Shown here: positions 47,368 through 59,029 of the stretch, piece after piece
How positions within the stretch are numbered: position 1 is the first letter of the stretch
How the letters are laid out: every line of letters begins with the position of its first letter
Assembly (NCBI RefSeq): GCF_031143425.1
Contig: NC_090439.1
Location: forward strand, 645,359,465-645,423,464
Direction of reading: 5' to 3'
Source: Pleurodeles waltl
Lineage: Eukaryota; Chordata; Amphibia; Caudata; Salamandridae
DNA length: 64,000 nucleotides
Translations under genes and position numbers: made by a program
The notes under the pieces: generated by a model
Told to the model about the DNA's origin: nothing
Seen by the model: only the letters and a program-made list of their open reading frames with translations
The model's database searches: none

Positions 47368-48120
47368 TTCATTTTCAATGGATCTAATCCTTGTAAAATT
47401 GAAATGGTTTGCTTCAGACCTTTGCATAGAAACTCACGTACAAACGTTTATAACAAATCAACAGATTGTTGCTGAATACTACAAATACAGCTACAGTTCC
47501 ATTTGTAAACAGGGCCCTGTCCACACCTTCCCTGAACCTCTTCAGCTATCACCTCTTCCACATTTCTAGGAACAATCTCATCTTTTTCAATGGGACTACT
47601 ATCCTTCATCTCATAACATTAACCAGTTGAATCAACTGCATGCACTAATGTGCTCTCTTGCAAATAACCCTCTTCATTAAAAGAAATTCTGGAGATATGC
47701 GTCCATTCACCACTAAACATTTTACAAAAATTACTTTTATTAACAAATATTTTCCTTTGGCTGCATCTCTTCATATCCAGCACTGTTTTATTCAGTGTAG
47801 TCATTCTAGTGAGAATCAAATGAAAAAGCTTCCTCTTTAAGGCAAATACCTTATCAACCTCAGCCTCAACACGTTCTTTTTGTTTCACTACTGAAGTGAT
47901 TTTTGTCCTTCGTTTGTTTATTTCAACCTTTCCTTTTTATTTACTTAATTTTACAGACTTTGCAATTTCCTACATATAACTTCAAGACATTTTTTGCTTC
48001 TCTTACCAGCAGCTCTTTTCTCTTTAACCACGTTCTCCTCATGTTCTCCCTTTTGTTTCTCTTTTGCAAGTCAGTAGTATGATTTCCTCAGTTTCTTTTG
48101 TCTTTTTGTTTTTTCGGCAT
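47368..48120 (-). pseudogene. Helitron protein, N-terminal segment
   Basis: On the minus strand the ATG at 48120 begins MPKKQKDKRN, a Lys/Arg-rich start like other animal Helitron proteins. After shifts it continues KQKERVEAEVDKVFALKRK, FCKMFSGEWTHISRISFNEE and GQGPVYKWNCSCICSIQQQS, then FVREFLCKGLKQTISILQ, LDPLKMN, ending at the Harbinger junction. The sequence picks up at 38476 on the other side. Several stops and frameshifts. There is no domain I can name with certainty; the assignment rests on position and on the continuous Helitron downstream. Confidence 0.5.
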
Positions 48121-48269
48121 CTTAAATGTCTATTTTTAATACAAATAGACGTCTGAAATAAAAAAAAAATAACAAATTACATTTGCAATATATACTGTTC
48201 ACTTCTATATCTTAAACATGTAATTCTAATACAAACAGTCACATCACTATATTGTCGTCACTCTACGTC
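48121..48269. other. Possible 5' end region of the Helitron
   Basis: AT-rich. A 15-bp word near 48128-48152 is inverted (TCTATTTTTAATACAAATAGA), a small hairpin. The Helitron 5' TC end (complement GA here) could not be fixed. Confidence 0.3.
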
Positions 48270-49480
48270 TATTACTTGTGATGTTTAAAGCAGAGTATGC
48301 ATGCTTCTATTATCATGGACATCAGTGTCTGACTCCGTTTTGCACTGTATGCATCATTCTGTATTTCAATGTCTCATTGTATGTATTAGTGCATGTCTGT
48401 GCATTTTATCACATGCCTTATTGTGTTTCTCTATATGGTAGTGTATGCATAGCTATGAGACAGGGTGTGTCAGCATATGCATCCATCTATTCCTCGGTGT
48501 GTCACTGTATGCCCTACTTTGTGACTGGCTCTGTTAGTCTATGCACCAGTATGTGACTGAGTGTATCAGAATATTCTTGAATATGTACCTAGATGTCTTA
48601 ATGTATGTATCAGTGTATTGCTGCAAACTCAGTGTATACAACAGTGTGTGCCTGGTTATATCAGGATATGTCAGTATGTACCTGGGTATAACAGTGTATC
48701 TATTTGTATCTGGCAGGGAGTGTCAGCATATGTATCATTCTGTGCCTGGGGGTGTCACTGTATTTGCCAGTGTCTGCCTGGGTGATTCAGTGTCTACATA
48801 AGTGAATGTCTGTGTGTCTCAATGTATGCATCTGGGTGTGTTAGCTTATCAATGAGTGTCTGCCTGGGTGTGTCATTGTATGTGTGAGTATGTGTCTGTA
48901 TGTGTTAGTGTATGCATCAGTGTGACAGTGACTGCGCCACTTATTGTGTTAGTGTGTACCTGATTGGGTTGGTGTATCTATCATTATGTGCCTAGGTGTC
49001 TTACTAAATGCATTAATGTGTACTTTGGGGTACAGCCTATATAGTCCTGTATATTAGGGAATGCAATTGTATGTATGACTGTGTCATAAATGTTTCTGCG
49101 TATTCATCAGTGTAACCAATTGTTACCTGGATTTGTCAGTGTATGCATCAGTGTGTGCTGGATTGTATCACTGAATACATTTGTGTGCAGTTGGCTGTCA
49201 GTGTATACTTAAGTGTGTACCTAGGTGTGTCACTGTATGCATGAGTGTGTGTCTTTGCATGTTACTCTATACGTCAGTGTATCCCTGTCTGTGGTATTTT
49301 ATACATTAGTATGTTTATGGAGGTGTATCTGTATGTGTCTGTGTGTGTGGGAATGTCAGCATAAGTGTCATTAGGTGCCTTGGGATGTTAGTGTATGTAC
49401 ACCTGTACGGCTGGGTGTGTTAGTCTATGCATGATTGTGTGTCCGCCTGTTATACTGTATGCACGACCCTATACCTGGAT
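48270..49480. repeat. CAGTGTATGCATC-type minisatellite, 1.2 kb
   Basis: Degenerate tandem array of about 31-bp units made from GTGTCAGTGTATGCATCAGT and GTGTGCCTGGGTGTGTCA. Related in base style to the GTGAGTG arrays but not the same unit. Confidence 0.7.
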
Positions 49481-50974
49481 GTACTCTGTGAATATGTTTT
49501 CAAATACATAATTTCCTAAATATCTTTTTGACTTAGTGTGTGAGTATGAGTATCCTTTTAAGAACAGGTTTGTGACACATACTATAAGTGAGACACTGGA
49601 CTTATAATACACAATATAGAATTGGAAATGCTGAAGTGATAAGCTGCAACTTCAAAGTATACCTATTATGTTATAAGCACATACCATCCTCCCTATAACC
49701 TACATACGTCCTACTTTAGACATAACTTATATCTGGCAAAAAAGGAACTGTAAGTCTTTAAAAGTGGTTATAAATACCAACTCGACTTGGAACTTAAGTG
49801 GGCACATAAACTCTGCCGTACTACACAGAAAGCATGGTTTAACATCTACTAGGGCTAATCATTTTCTAAAATACTAAAGAGATTACTACATCTATGAATA
49901 AAAGAATCAATACCTCTGTAGCTGCAAGACACAATGGCGCAAAAGCAGAGTAAACTTACAAAGTATAATTCAATAATTATATTTTGTACGTTTGCGTCGC
50001 TTTTGCATCAAAAAATGACACAAAGGCTGCGCTAACTTTTCATAAATCAGGCCCTATAGTTTTCTCTGTATCATATACACTTTTATCAATTTGTTTTTAC
50101 AGACACAGCTGTGAATACAGATTTGTTTTAAACATATACTGTAATTGACATAACTACTAAATAGGTTTTGTTGGTAGATAAAATACTGTCACAATATCAC
50201 TTTAACTCTTTTCTTTTTGTATGCATGAAATAGCAGCATAAGAATGGAACTCTACTCTCACACCAAAGAACCGTCAATGGCAACCTATTAAACTTTGGTC
50301 TCAGTGATACTGTCCTACTTAGCAAACCAGAAACTGTGTTTCATATTTTATTTTTCCTATCCCACATCAGAATGATTACTAACTGTTAACCCTACCCTGT
50401 AGTTTTGGAAAGAAGCCCAATTTGGTTGTGTGTGCAGATGGAGTCGCGGCAGACTCGCAACTCCAGGACGGGGGCAAAAAAATAGTTATCATTGGTTTTA
50501 GGGTATTCTTCAGGTACCTTTACAATACAATAATAATAGTGACCACTGTACCAAAACCACTCTTAATTACAGATTAAAAGTATAGTTGTCTAACTGCCCT
50601 TCCCTCACACTCTTTCAGCTCAGCTGCCATAGCAACCTCCTTTGGAACACTCCAATGTACCAATAGTTCAAAAGTTCACAGTACATTTTCTCAGCAGCAG
50701 ACTAGCTTTAATTTGTTCTGTGGCAGGTGTGGTTGACTATTAGAGAATGTAAGAATATCCAAAATGGCATTATTTGTTTGTGAAAAAAACAGAGCCATTC
50801 ACAGGTCGACTAACTTAACATTTTTATCTGCCCATGAATTTCCAAAATCCAGTGAAATTTTTGCTTTTTTTAAACAAGTGCTCTCTCCATTTTAACCACC
50901 TCATGTTTTGAGAACTTCCTCGTTCAGCTGCAGCCTTCTCATGTGTGCTACTGCTCCTCTCCTTCAAAATGGTT
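49481..50974. other. No gene seen; short MITE-end fragment
   Basis: AT-rich. At about 49990-50055 there is a piece with GCGTCGCTTTTGCATCAAAA and GGCTGCGCTAACTTTTCATA that resembles one end of the Harbinger-type MITEs, without its partner end. The rest is unassigned and may belong to the same old element as the following SGNH relic. Confidence 0.4.
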
Positions 50975-51478
50975 ACAGTGTGGATTGTATGTCATAGCTA
51001 TGTTTTTTGAGCTAGTGAATATGCTAGAAAGAGTGGCATTAACAGGGACATGGGTTTGCCTAATGTGGATATTACTTAGGTTGGCCAGAGAGGATTAAAG
51101 TGGCAGGAGTTGCTTCCATTGGTTGAAAACCTTACAGATTGTGCACTTTGGTGGTAATAGCCTCAGCACACTGACTGGGGTAGGATACCCGTGTTCAATT
51201 GATGCAACTTTTCCCTCACACTGCCTTTGTGTTCTCTGACATATGCCAGAGGCAGTTGATCAACAGACTTATGTGCACAGATAGACAAAGCCAGGAAACA
51301 TGTTAATAAAACTGTTGCAGCATTCCTCAGAGACCATAACATGGGCTCAATTTACAATAACAACCTGCACTTTGACATGCATGAGAAATTTAGAAGAGAT
51401 GGTGTCCACTTCACAGATGAAGGCAAAAGAGTTTTTCTGAGCAACTTGAAACTCTGCATCTGCTCCTATGTGTACTAA
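50975..51478 (+). pseudogene. SGNH-hydrolase-domain relic (possibly of a tyrosine-recombinase retroelement)
   Basis: Translation in adjacent frames gives VWIVCHSYVF (block I, normally VGHSY), then GLPNVDI, GQRGLKWQELLPLVENLTD, HFGGNSLSTL (block III GGN) and, after a break, KTVAAFLRDHNMGSIY and FRRDGVHFTDEGKRVFLSNL, with the DxxH pair of block V. This is the SGNH/GDSL hydrolase pattern. Such domains are found as extra proteins in Ngaro/DIRS-type retrotransposons of vertebrates, which is the most likely source, but no recombinase or RT is seen beside it. Stops and at least two shifts; dead. Confidence 0.55.
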
Positions 51479-51705
51479 TCATATACACATAATGAACACA
51501 AAGGTTCTTCTTAGTGCCACTCTACATCCCAAACACTATTTAAACTTCAAACAAAATCTGATTTTTTTATCAAAAATTTGGAGTCGTGAGATTGCAAACC
51601 AAAGGCACACATTCAATGCAAAACATCCAACTTATTCTTCATATGTCTTTCTTTCACTTATCATATGTCCAAATACATTTCTCAATACCTAGAGGAAGTC
51701 TAATG

Positions 51706-52258
51706 GGGTCTCTGAGTGACTGCATGAGTGTCTGAGTGGGTGCGTAAGTGAGTGTGCGAGTCTCTCAGTGGGTTTTTGAGTGGGTGTACATGTCTCATTG
51801 AGTCTGTAAGTGGCTGCATGAGTGCCTGATGCTGTGACTGGGTGTGTGAGTGTCTGAGTGGATATGTGAGTTGGTGTATGAGTGTGTGAGTGAGTCTATC
51901 AGTGGGTGTATAAGTGTCCGTGGGTCTGTGAGTCGGTGCATGAGTGTCCGCCTCCCTGAGTGGGTGTGTGAGTGCCTGAACGGGTTGTTGAGTGGATGTA
52001 TGAGTATCAGTGGGTCTGTGAGTACAAAAGTGTATGAGTGGGTGTGTGAGTGGGTGCATGAGTGTCTGAGTGGGGTTGTGAGTGGGTGGGAGAGAGTCAG
52101 AATGGGTCTCTGAGCGGGTGCATTAGTATCTGACTGGCTTATTGGGTGAGTGTGTGAGTATTTGAGTGGGTTTGTGAGTGGGTGTGTGAATGTCTGAGCG
52201 AGTCTCTGAGTGAGTGTATGAGCATCAGTGGGTCTATGAGTGAGTGGACAAGTGTAGG
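51706..52258. repeat. GTGAGTG-type minisatellite, cut by a Penelope element
   Basis: Tandem units with GTGAGTGTCTGAGTGGGT and GTGTGAGTGGGTGCATGAGT, about 24-30 bp. The array stops abruptly at about 52258, where the Penelope-like coding sequence begins. Minus-strand long frames are repeat artefacts. Confidence 0.75.
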
Positions 52259-53242
52259 AGTGAACAACATAGTAAGACAGCAATCCAGTTTTTGGATGTT
52301 GAAGTGAGTATTGATGAGGATTGTGTAAGAACAAAACTGTACAGGAAAGCAACAGCGGGCAATAGTTTGTTAAATGCGAATAGTGCTCATCCCCCTAATT
52401 TAACCAGGAGTATTCCATATGGCAAACTATTACGCGCCAAACGAATTTGTAGCACTAATGATAGTTACCAACAGGAATGCACGGTAATGTGCCAACGACT
52501 TGCAGAAAGAGGTTATAGTGACAAGATTATCAGTATAGCAAGGAAGAAGGTGGAATGTAGAACTAGATCGGATCTTCTTTATCCTTCGTATAAGACAAAT
52601 GATAATGATCAAAAAATTAGATTTATCACAACTTTTTCAAGCCAAGCATTTAGGTTGAGACAAATTCTGAGCAAAAGCTAGCATATTTTGTAGACAGATC
52701 CTCACCTGATGAATTTTGTTCATGATTCGCCATCTATCACCTTCCGTAGAGGGAGATCTATACGTGACAATTTAAGTCACAACATGGTGGTTAGTTCGAA
52801 CAATGGGATGCAGAATGGTTCTTGTGTTTCAGGATTCTATTGCTGTCAGCAATGCAAGGCTTGCAAATACAGTGCTACTTGCTCTGATGTTATCTGGGGC
52901 AATGGACACAATAAGTACAGGATTCTTGGTCATTACAATTGCAATACTGAGTTCTGTGTGTATTGCTTGAAATGTCAGTGTAACAAGTTATATGTGGGGA
53001 GTACCATACATAAGGCAAAAAAAAGAATCCTTGAACACATAAGAGCCATCCGGAATAATGATCGTAATCATCTGGTAGCAAGACATTTCCAAGAAGAGCA
53101 TTGTGGTAATGAAAAACTACTTAGCTATTTGGTGTGTGATCAAGTTAAATCTGTCATCCGGGTGGTGACAGACAAAAAATCTTGCGAACTTTGGAATCTA
53201 AATATATCATCAGATTTATTACTCTCTCCTCTGGGAGATTGA
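52259..53242 (+). pseudogene. Penelope-like element: RT C-terminus and GIY-YIG endonuclease
   Basis: Penelope elements combine an RT with a GIY-YIG endonuclease. The frame enters from the minisatellite at about 52259 and shows IQFLDVEVSID and KLYRKATAGNSLL, NLTRSIPYGKLLRAKRICS (RT thumb side), FRRGRSIRDNLSH and a Cys-rich linker (YCCQQCKACKYSATC). It then reads VYCLKCQCNKLYVGSTIHKA with KKRILEHIRAIR, the GIY-YIG module (YCLKC...LYVGST, Arg and His on the following helix). Only two stops (TAG at 52679 and 52691) interrupt 328 codons. The RT palm is missing, so the copy is 5'-truncated. Sequence to about 54170 is probably its 3' part. Confidence 0.8.
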
Positions 53243-53816
53243 ACTCCAGTGAGGAGATGAGTAGTCATCTTGGATAGAAATTCTGGGTATTAGTTTAGGT
53301 ATGCTAATGTTAATATGATTGTGCATTCAATTATATATTTATTGTGGTTTTGCACAGGGCTTTTGAATATGGAGTGTGGGGTTTTATTGGGCACATTTAA
53401 ATATAGACTCAAATGCAGTGGAATGTGGGCGTGTATAAGTATATTTATGTTATATGCAATAATAAGGTGCTTGTGTAACTTGTTGGCATGTGAGGGATAC
53501 TGTGAAGTAATATATATCTATCTCAGTAAAAATTAAGTATGTTATTTATGTAAATTAACGTGTGTATTATGACTTTGGGATGGTAATGATTCTTCTTTTT
53601 TATTAGTGCCACATAATCAGTTTTGAACAAAAGCATCAAGCATATAAACAAACGGTACAATAGATTTACCAGTGCTTTATGTGATCTAAGATAGTGATAG
53701 ACTACATACTAGTCCAACATGGCCGCTGCTTTTGTGGAGTAGTTTGTTTTGATTTATGTGATTTGTCTGTTTTCAGTTTTGTTGTATTTAGATATTTGAA
53801 GGGTTAATGTGCTTAC

Positions 53817-53865
53817 TTCCCCCATCCGTGAACAAGGCTATGGCTGAAACGCGTTGGGAGGAAGA
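53817..53865 (+). ncRNA. Hammerhead-like remnant in the Penelope 3' region
   Basis: AGGCTATGGCTGAAACGCGTT has the GAAA-CGCG-TT arrangement of a type I hammerhead with a minimal stem III. Before it, GTGAACA stands where CTGATGA is expected (three changes). Flanks CTTCCCCC and GGGAGGAAG can form part of stem I. Penelope elements are known to carry hammerheads in their terminal repeats, so this is likely a dead copy. Confidence 0.45.
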
Positions 53866-53993
53866 CTCTGTGTGATAGTAATTTTTTGTACAATTGACTG
53901 GAAGTGTCCTGACCTTTTTTGTGGTTACAAGAAAATGTTTGATATATTTCGGACCGCCACAATTTGGAGCCTCAGTATTTCGGGATTCTTTTG

Positions 53994-53998
<5 letters not shown>

Positions 53999-54029
<31 letters not shown>
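53999..54029. repeat. AT microsatellite
   Basis: About 15 consecutive AT dinucleotides. Confidence 0.9.
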
Positions 54030-54032
<3 letters not shown>

Positions 54033-54190
54033 CTCCAAAACGGTCTGCTAGGTCACACTCTTTTTTGCTGGTGCGTTCAGGAGGTCAGACTAGCTCAAAT
54101 AAATGTAAAAAACACTGTCTATTTGGACTGTTTAGAAACTAAAAATAAACAGTAATATCAGCTATGGAGTGCTTTCCTCTTTTGTTTTTT

Positions 54191-54610
54191 CGATGTATAT
54201 AGTCACCAGTAGGTAGTTATAGTTAGGACTTAATTCCCATAGACAAAGCGTTTGGCGCCATTTGACATATCTTCATGAACTTTTCAACAGTAGATTGCCA
54301 CTCACTTCAGCTGCTGTCTTGAAAGTTTCATGGTGATTCGTCAAGCGGGGGTAAAAAAAAAAGTGGGGTCCCAAAACGTGTTTTCCCCATGCAATTTCCC
54401 ACAGGGATTTTGAACAAGACTACAGCCCAAACCGCTGAAAGGAATTACACCAAATTTGGCAGAAAGCTGGATCTTGTCCAGAAAGATGTTTTTGTGATTT
54501 GGTGTAAATCTGTTCAGTACTTTTGGAGTTATTAAAGGAAAAAAATAGAGTTATCTAGGGACGCAGATCCTTCGCAGATCCAATTGTGGTGGATCTGCGG
54601 ATCCCGGGTA
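54191..54610. repeat. Unclassified interspersed-type sequence
   Basis: A block with CACCAGTAGGTAGTTATAGT, TTACACCAAATTTGGCAGAA and GGATCTGCGGATCC has the look of a conserved interspersed repeat. Two words are inverted relative to each other (CGCAGATCC near 54572 and GGATCTGCGGATCC near 54591). No protein. Confidence 0.35.
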
Positions 54611-57600
54611 AAAGGAAGGCCTAGATTGGCTGGCCGCAATGTGAGAGTTGCAGCCACCATTTTGTTTCTTGCATCGGCCCGGGAAGGTACAAGCAATTAA
54701 AAACTGACAAAAGGGGATCAGAATATAGGTATGCTGACCTTACAGGAGAGATGGAGGGGGTCCCTGAAGGACCCCTCATGGGCGAAAAATAGGCTATTTG
54801 CAGTGATAATCACCTGGTGTGTAATTTCCACATCATTCTGAGTTCATCTGCTCAGAAAGAAGCACAATATGTCATATCAGAGTTTGCAAACCTGATTAGC
54901 ACATGCTTAACCCTTTTCCAATCTGAGTTCCTTCTCATTTTGCAATAAGCTTTATCTGGCACAATGAAAAGGTGAAAATTTGAGCTGTGCATCGTACTAC
55001 TCAGAATCCTGATATGAGCACAAAATCTTGTTTGTATCTGAGTCGCAGGGCTCAGAATTACTTTTTCGGTAATTAGAATTTCAGGAATATAGCGCCTACT
55101 AACCTCAAAACACTTTTAGGGGCTTGACTCTACTCTAGTATGTAAAAAGGGAAACTTTTATTTTTTTAAATCACAGTGTTTAACATAGAACTTGGTCACG
55201 CAACAAGTATTAGATATCTGCTAGTTGCCAATTATAGATAATTAATAGCAGACATTCAATGCAAAATTGATTAAAACAATTAGTACACATGAATTACAAC
55301 TCAGAGTCAGCCGTGTTTCCTGAATGGGAAGGTGGAAGGTAGCAGGGACTCCTGCACTGGTAAACGACAGGCTGAATTCTTCATCCAATGAAAGGTAGTC
55401 TTGGCCATTCAATAAAGCTTTCCCAAGTACCAACCTTCCCTTCTTTACTCAACGAGGTAGCTCAGATTCAATACAAACTCATCATAATGCATATTACTGT
55501 GAGGTAGTTATTCTAAGAGCTCAGCCTTATGAAAATGTTGTCCATATTTGGAAAATAGGAAGCCTTGGGATGCCGTAGCGCACTGACCTCTGCTCATTTT
55601 GGCACTGCCCAGTTATTGTAAAAGGAAACAGACCAAAACCAAATTCGAGTATCACTAGTCTATTGACTAAGTTGTTAAATTTGCAGCCTACAGTCACTCT
55701 TGGCCTTGCCGCTGGGCTTGAAATGTGGAATACATTAATTTCTCTTCTTATGTTTCAGAATGTAAATACAGTAAATGTAGTGCTACAGGGATACAACAAT
55801 CATGCCCCCCTCTTTGAAATTCTGTTGTCTGCAGACCTGTCCTAATTGAGACCTACACATGTTGTATTGTCCTATGGCTAGCACCCCGTGTTGTAGATGG
55901 TCTTGGTACAATGCAAAGGTTCTCTGTAACATTTTCAGCTGTTTCTAATAATGAGAGGCCTCGTTTTGACCCTGGCGATGGTCCACTGGTCTGTCATGGG
56001 GCAAAGTACTATATGCTTGCTAGAGCATTTTTTATCCTTTGCAGGAATTAATGATCCTTGAGGCCGATGGACCTTTTGAACCTGTGACACGGTGTGGTAG
56101 AACCATACATCTCAATTTCAATACAGACAATTAAGTTAAACAGTATGACTCATTTGGCCATATCAGGAAAACTCAAGTCAGGAAAAAAGTTACAGGATTT
56201 ATTACAAACTCAAGCTCAAAGTCATGTAAATTATTCTCAAGACAAACTTATAAAGATACAGAATCACCAAGGTTTGCCTAAGGTGACAAAATAGATTCAG
56301 GCGTACTAACATCAATAGAATTAGACACTCAACTAGAAAAACTCAAAACATTACCAGAATCAGTTTTGATATAGAAAGTAACTCTTGCTCAGGCTTAGCA
56401 AGCATCAGTCAGTTTTAAATCATTAAAGTTATAATTTTCAGCTGAGCACAGGGAAAACTCTACCATAGCGAAGTTAAGATTTGACATGTGTGGGGTGGAA
56501 CACATGCAGGCAAAACACACAAAGAACCAAAAGGGCAAAAATAATTTGGAAAAAGGAAATCTCAGGCAAAAAGGTACTAACTAAAGTGGGCAAAAGATAG
56601 GTAAAAAGGGAAAGTGTCAGCATGTCAGCAGCTCAATCAAGTCTTTTGAAAGAGGTTAGGGAGAAAATCTTAAAGTCTCAGTGGGGCATCTCAATGGGGC
56701 AAAGCAGAGCGGAAGATACCTCTCTAAGGGGCTCAGCATTCAGGGATTCTTCATCAGCAAGGGTTCAGGAACTCCGGAAATCTGACCTAAGTCCAATTGG
56801 TCAACGGTATATTAAAGTTAAAAAAATAAATGATTTACTCTGAAAGACAGTCCATATTATGTTGATGGGGCATCATTCAATAATAATCGATCACACTACT
56901 CAAGGTTGTTAACATCGACTTCCATTTGCATTATTTATTAGTCCATTTACTCAGGATGTTCCAAACTCAAGGACTCTATAACACTTTCTCTCTCTGCCTA
57001 AACAACAGGGCCTGTTACCAAAGCAGTCTTCTCATGGGAACAAAGTCGGAAAGAAAGCTCATGTTATGAAAATGAATCAGCATTACCTGCACAGTCAAGA
57101 AATACAAGACTAACAGGCCTCCCTTAGGCTAAGGCAAGTGATTTAAAGCAATACATTTATTTAATACATTTTAATAAACACACTTTTAATATGCAAAGTT
57201 ATGAATTCAACATTAATAATGCTTCAATAATATGCATGTTATATTACTTTTAAATTAAAAGATTTATGTTAATGCATTTCAATTGGTATAATGCAGAACT
57301 GCATTTCTCTATTTTTGCACATGTATTTAAACCATTAATCATTAGGAATTCAATATTATTTAAATATATTTGGTTAATCTAAGGCCTAAATTATAACATC
57401 ATATCAATTAAATCCTGTAAACATTTTATTTACAAGCAATACCACAAAGGTTTCTAACTCCAGTTTAAACGAATGTACAGTTAAAATAATTTCTCATTAC
57501 ATTTTCCTACATTCAAACTCTTAGCACTTTGGTTACTTTAATGCATATATTGTCATGTATTGAGGACTTCTGTGACATGAGGGACATCACTAAATTATTC

Positions 57601-58300
57601 GCTACATCATGCTCTATCTATAGATTCCCTAATGCTTTTTGTGGATCTATGTGAAGGCAGCAATCAATTCAGTGGCTCCCTTTATAGCTTTGAAGGTTTG
57701 CCAAGCGGTTACTATGATTATTGGACCCACAGTACAAAGCTAGATTTTCAGAGAATACAAACCCCAGGACTTGTTTTCTCAGAACAAAAAACGAATGGCC
57801 TGATGCACAGGGCATTTTCCACCCCTCCTGTGGGCCATTTAACACATTCTCTGCCCATCTATCCTCCCACATGCCACTTAGAGTATATAGGCAGGGAAAA
57901 TTAGTGATGGTTGTCCTGCCCTCAATATGTCAGGATGACTATCACTGAAACTAGGCAGCCCCTTGGTAGACGGGCCCGTGATGAACAGTTTACACTGGCC
58001 AAGTGAGTGCAGGCTCAGCCAGTGTAGACCTGGCTCCTCCCCCGAATCTAAGAGAGGTGGACCAACAAATTTAGAGGACCGAAAGCAACATTGATTTAAG
58101 ATAGTGCTCCAACTCTTCCAAATCTAAATGAGGCCCTATATTTGTCCTGTTGTATTTAAAAGGAGTTCTGAGTGAGTTGTAGTCAGTAACTGGATTACAA
58201 AGAGCAGATATCTGAGTGAGTATCCTTTTATAGAGAACAAAGTGGAGAGTACCAAAATATCATGGTCTAAAAATCTTCTAAATATTCTGTCATAAATATG
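54611..58300. other. No gene identified
   Basis: Mostly AT-rich DNA. A Lys/Gln-rich region at 56094-56843 has frames with KNQKGKNNLEKGN-like and SAAQSSLLKEVREKIL segments that could be a decayed retroelement gag-like protein, but no defining motif was found. Around 58080-58140 the end TTAGAGGACCGAAAGC to TAAATGAGGCCCTAT resembles one end of a MITE. Confidence 0.35.
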
Positions 58301-58375
58301 GTTTACAAAAATATTGCTCTAATACAGTTAATAACAGAAAATCTACACCCTTTGGAGCAATATTTTTGTAAACAA
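58301..58375. repeat. Short inverted repeat
   Basis: GTTTACAAAAATATTGCTC (about 58301) and GAGCAATATTTTTGTAAAC (about 58354) are perfect 19-bp inverted arms around a 35-bp spacer. Possibly a tiny fold-back element. Confidence 0.6.
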
Positions 58376-58402
58376 TATTTTGGCTGCAATATTTAAGACT
58401 AT

Positions 58403-58966
58403 GGGCCTCATTATGACCCTGGCGGCCAGCGGTAAGCTGGCGGTAACACCGCCAACAGGCTGCCGGTGTTCCGCCAGCTATTATGACCATGGGGCAATAG
58501 CCACTGCCATACTGCCTGCCCCTCCACTATATCGCCAGACTTCCGCCTGGCAGTCATAATCCCCAGGGCAGCGGTGCAAGCACCGCTGCCCTGGGGATTA
58601 TGAGTCCCCGACCGCCAGCCTAGCCACGGCGGTAAACACCGCCATGGAAATGCTGGCGGTAAGGGGGACTTGGGGTGCCCCTGGGGGCCCCTGCACTGCC
58701 CATGCACTTGGCATGGGCAGTGCAGGGGCCCCCAGGCATAGCCCAGTCGCGCATTTCACTGCCCAAATTTAATACTCTATTACGAGCCAGTAGCAGTGTT
58801 GATGTGACTTTTACGCTGGGCCAGCGGACGGTAACAATGTTACCGTCCGCTGGCCCAGTGGAAAAGTCGTAATAGGGAGCCAGAAATACCGCCAGCACTG
58901 GTGGTATTCTGGCTCCCGCAGCCTCAGCGGTCTTTTGAAAAGACCGCCGAGGTTGTAATGAAGGCC
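58403..58966. mobile_element. Harbinger-derived MITE rich in palindromes
   Basis: Ends GGGCCTCATTATGACC (58403) and GTTGTAATGAAGGCC (to 58966), inverted. The right end complement GGCCTTCATTACAAC is one mismatch from the left end of the large Harbinger at 38480, so the latter's family is the likely transposase source. It is flanked by TAT on both sides. Three near-perfect palindromes inside: 58555-58602, 58681-58735 and about 58806-58870. CCGCC/GGCGG words throughout. Not coding. Confidence 0.8.
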
Positions 58967-59029
58967 TATATTTTTGTTATTGATATTCTGATATACAACT
59001 GAACAAAGTATGGAGGGAGACAGGTGTTA

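Larger units (their letters stand above)
32230..48120 (-). mobile_element. Helitron (rolling-circle transposon), split by three insertions
   Basis: Four coding segments on the minus strand read in order as one Helitron protein: an N-terminal segment (48120-47368), Helitron_like_N and Rep-side sequence (38476-36620), Pif1 helicase plus protease start (about 35300-33110) and protease end (32890-32238). They are separated by a Harbinger (38480-47364), a MITE (35704-36619) and a palindromic MITE (32900-33090). Without these, the coding part is about 5.9 kb, normal for an animal Helitron. Terminal TC and CTRR ends were not found, so the limits are those of coding sequence. Confidence 0.7.
53243..54190 (+). 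mobile_element. Probable 3' part of the Penelope-like element
   Basis: Non-coding sequence downstream of the endonuclease stop. Contains a hammerhead-like remnant (53817-53865) and an AT microsatellite. The right boundary (about 54170-54190) is a guess; no terminal duplication was found. Confidence 0.4.
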
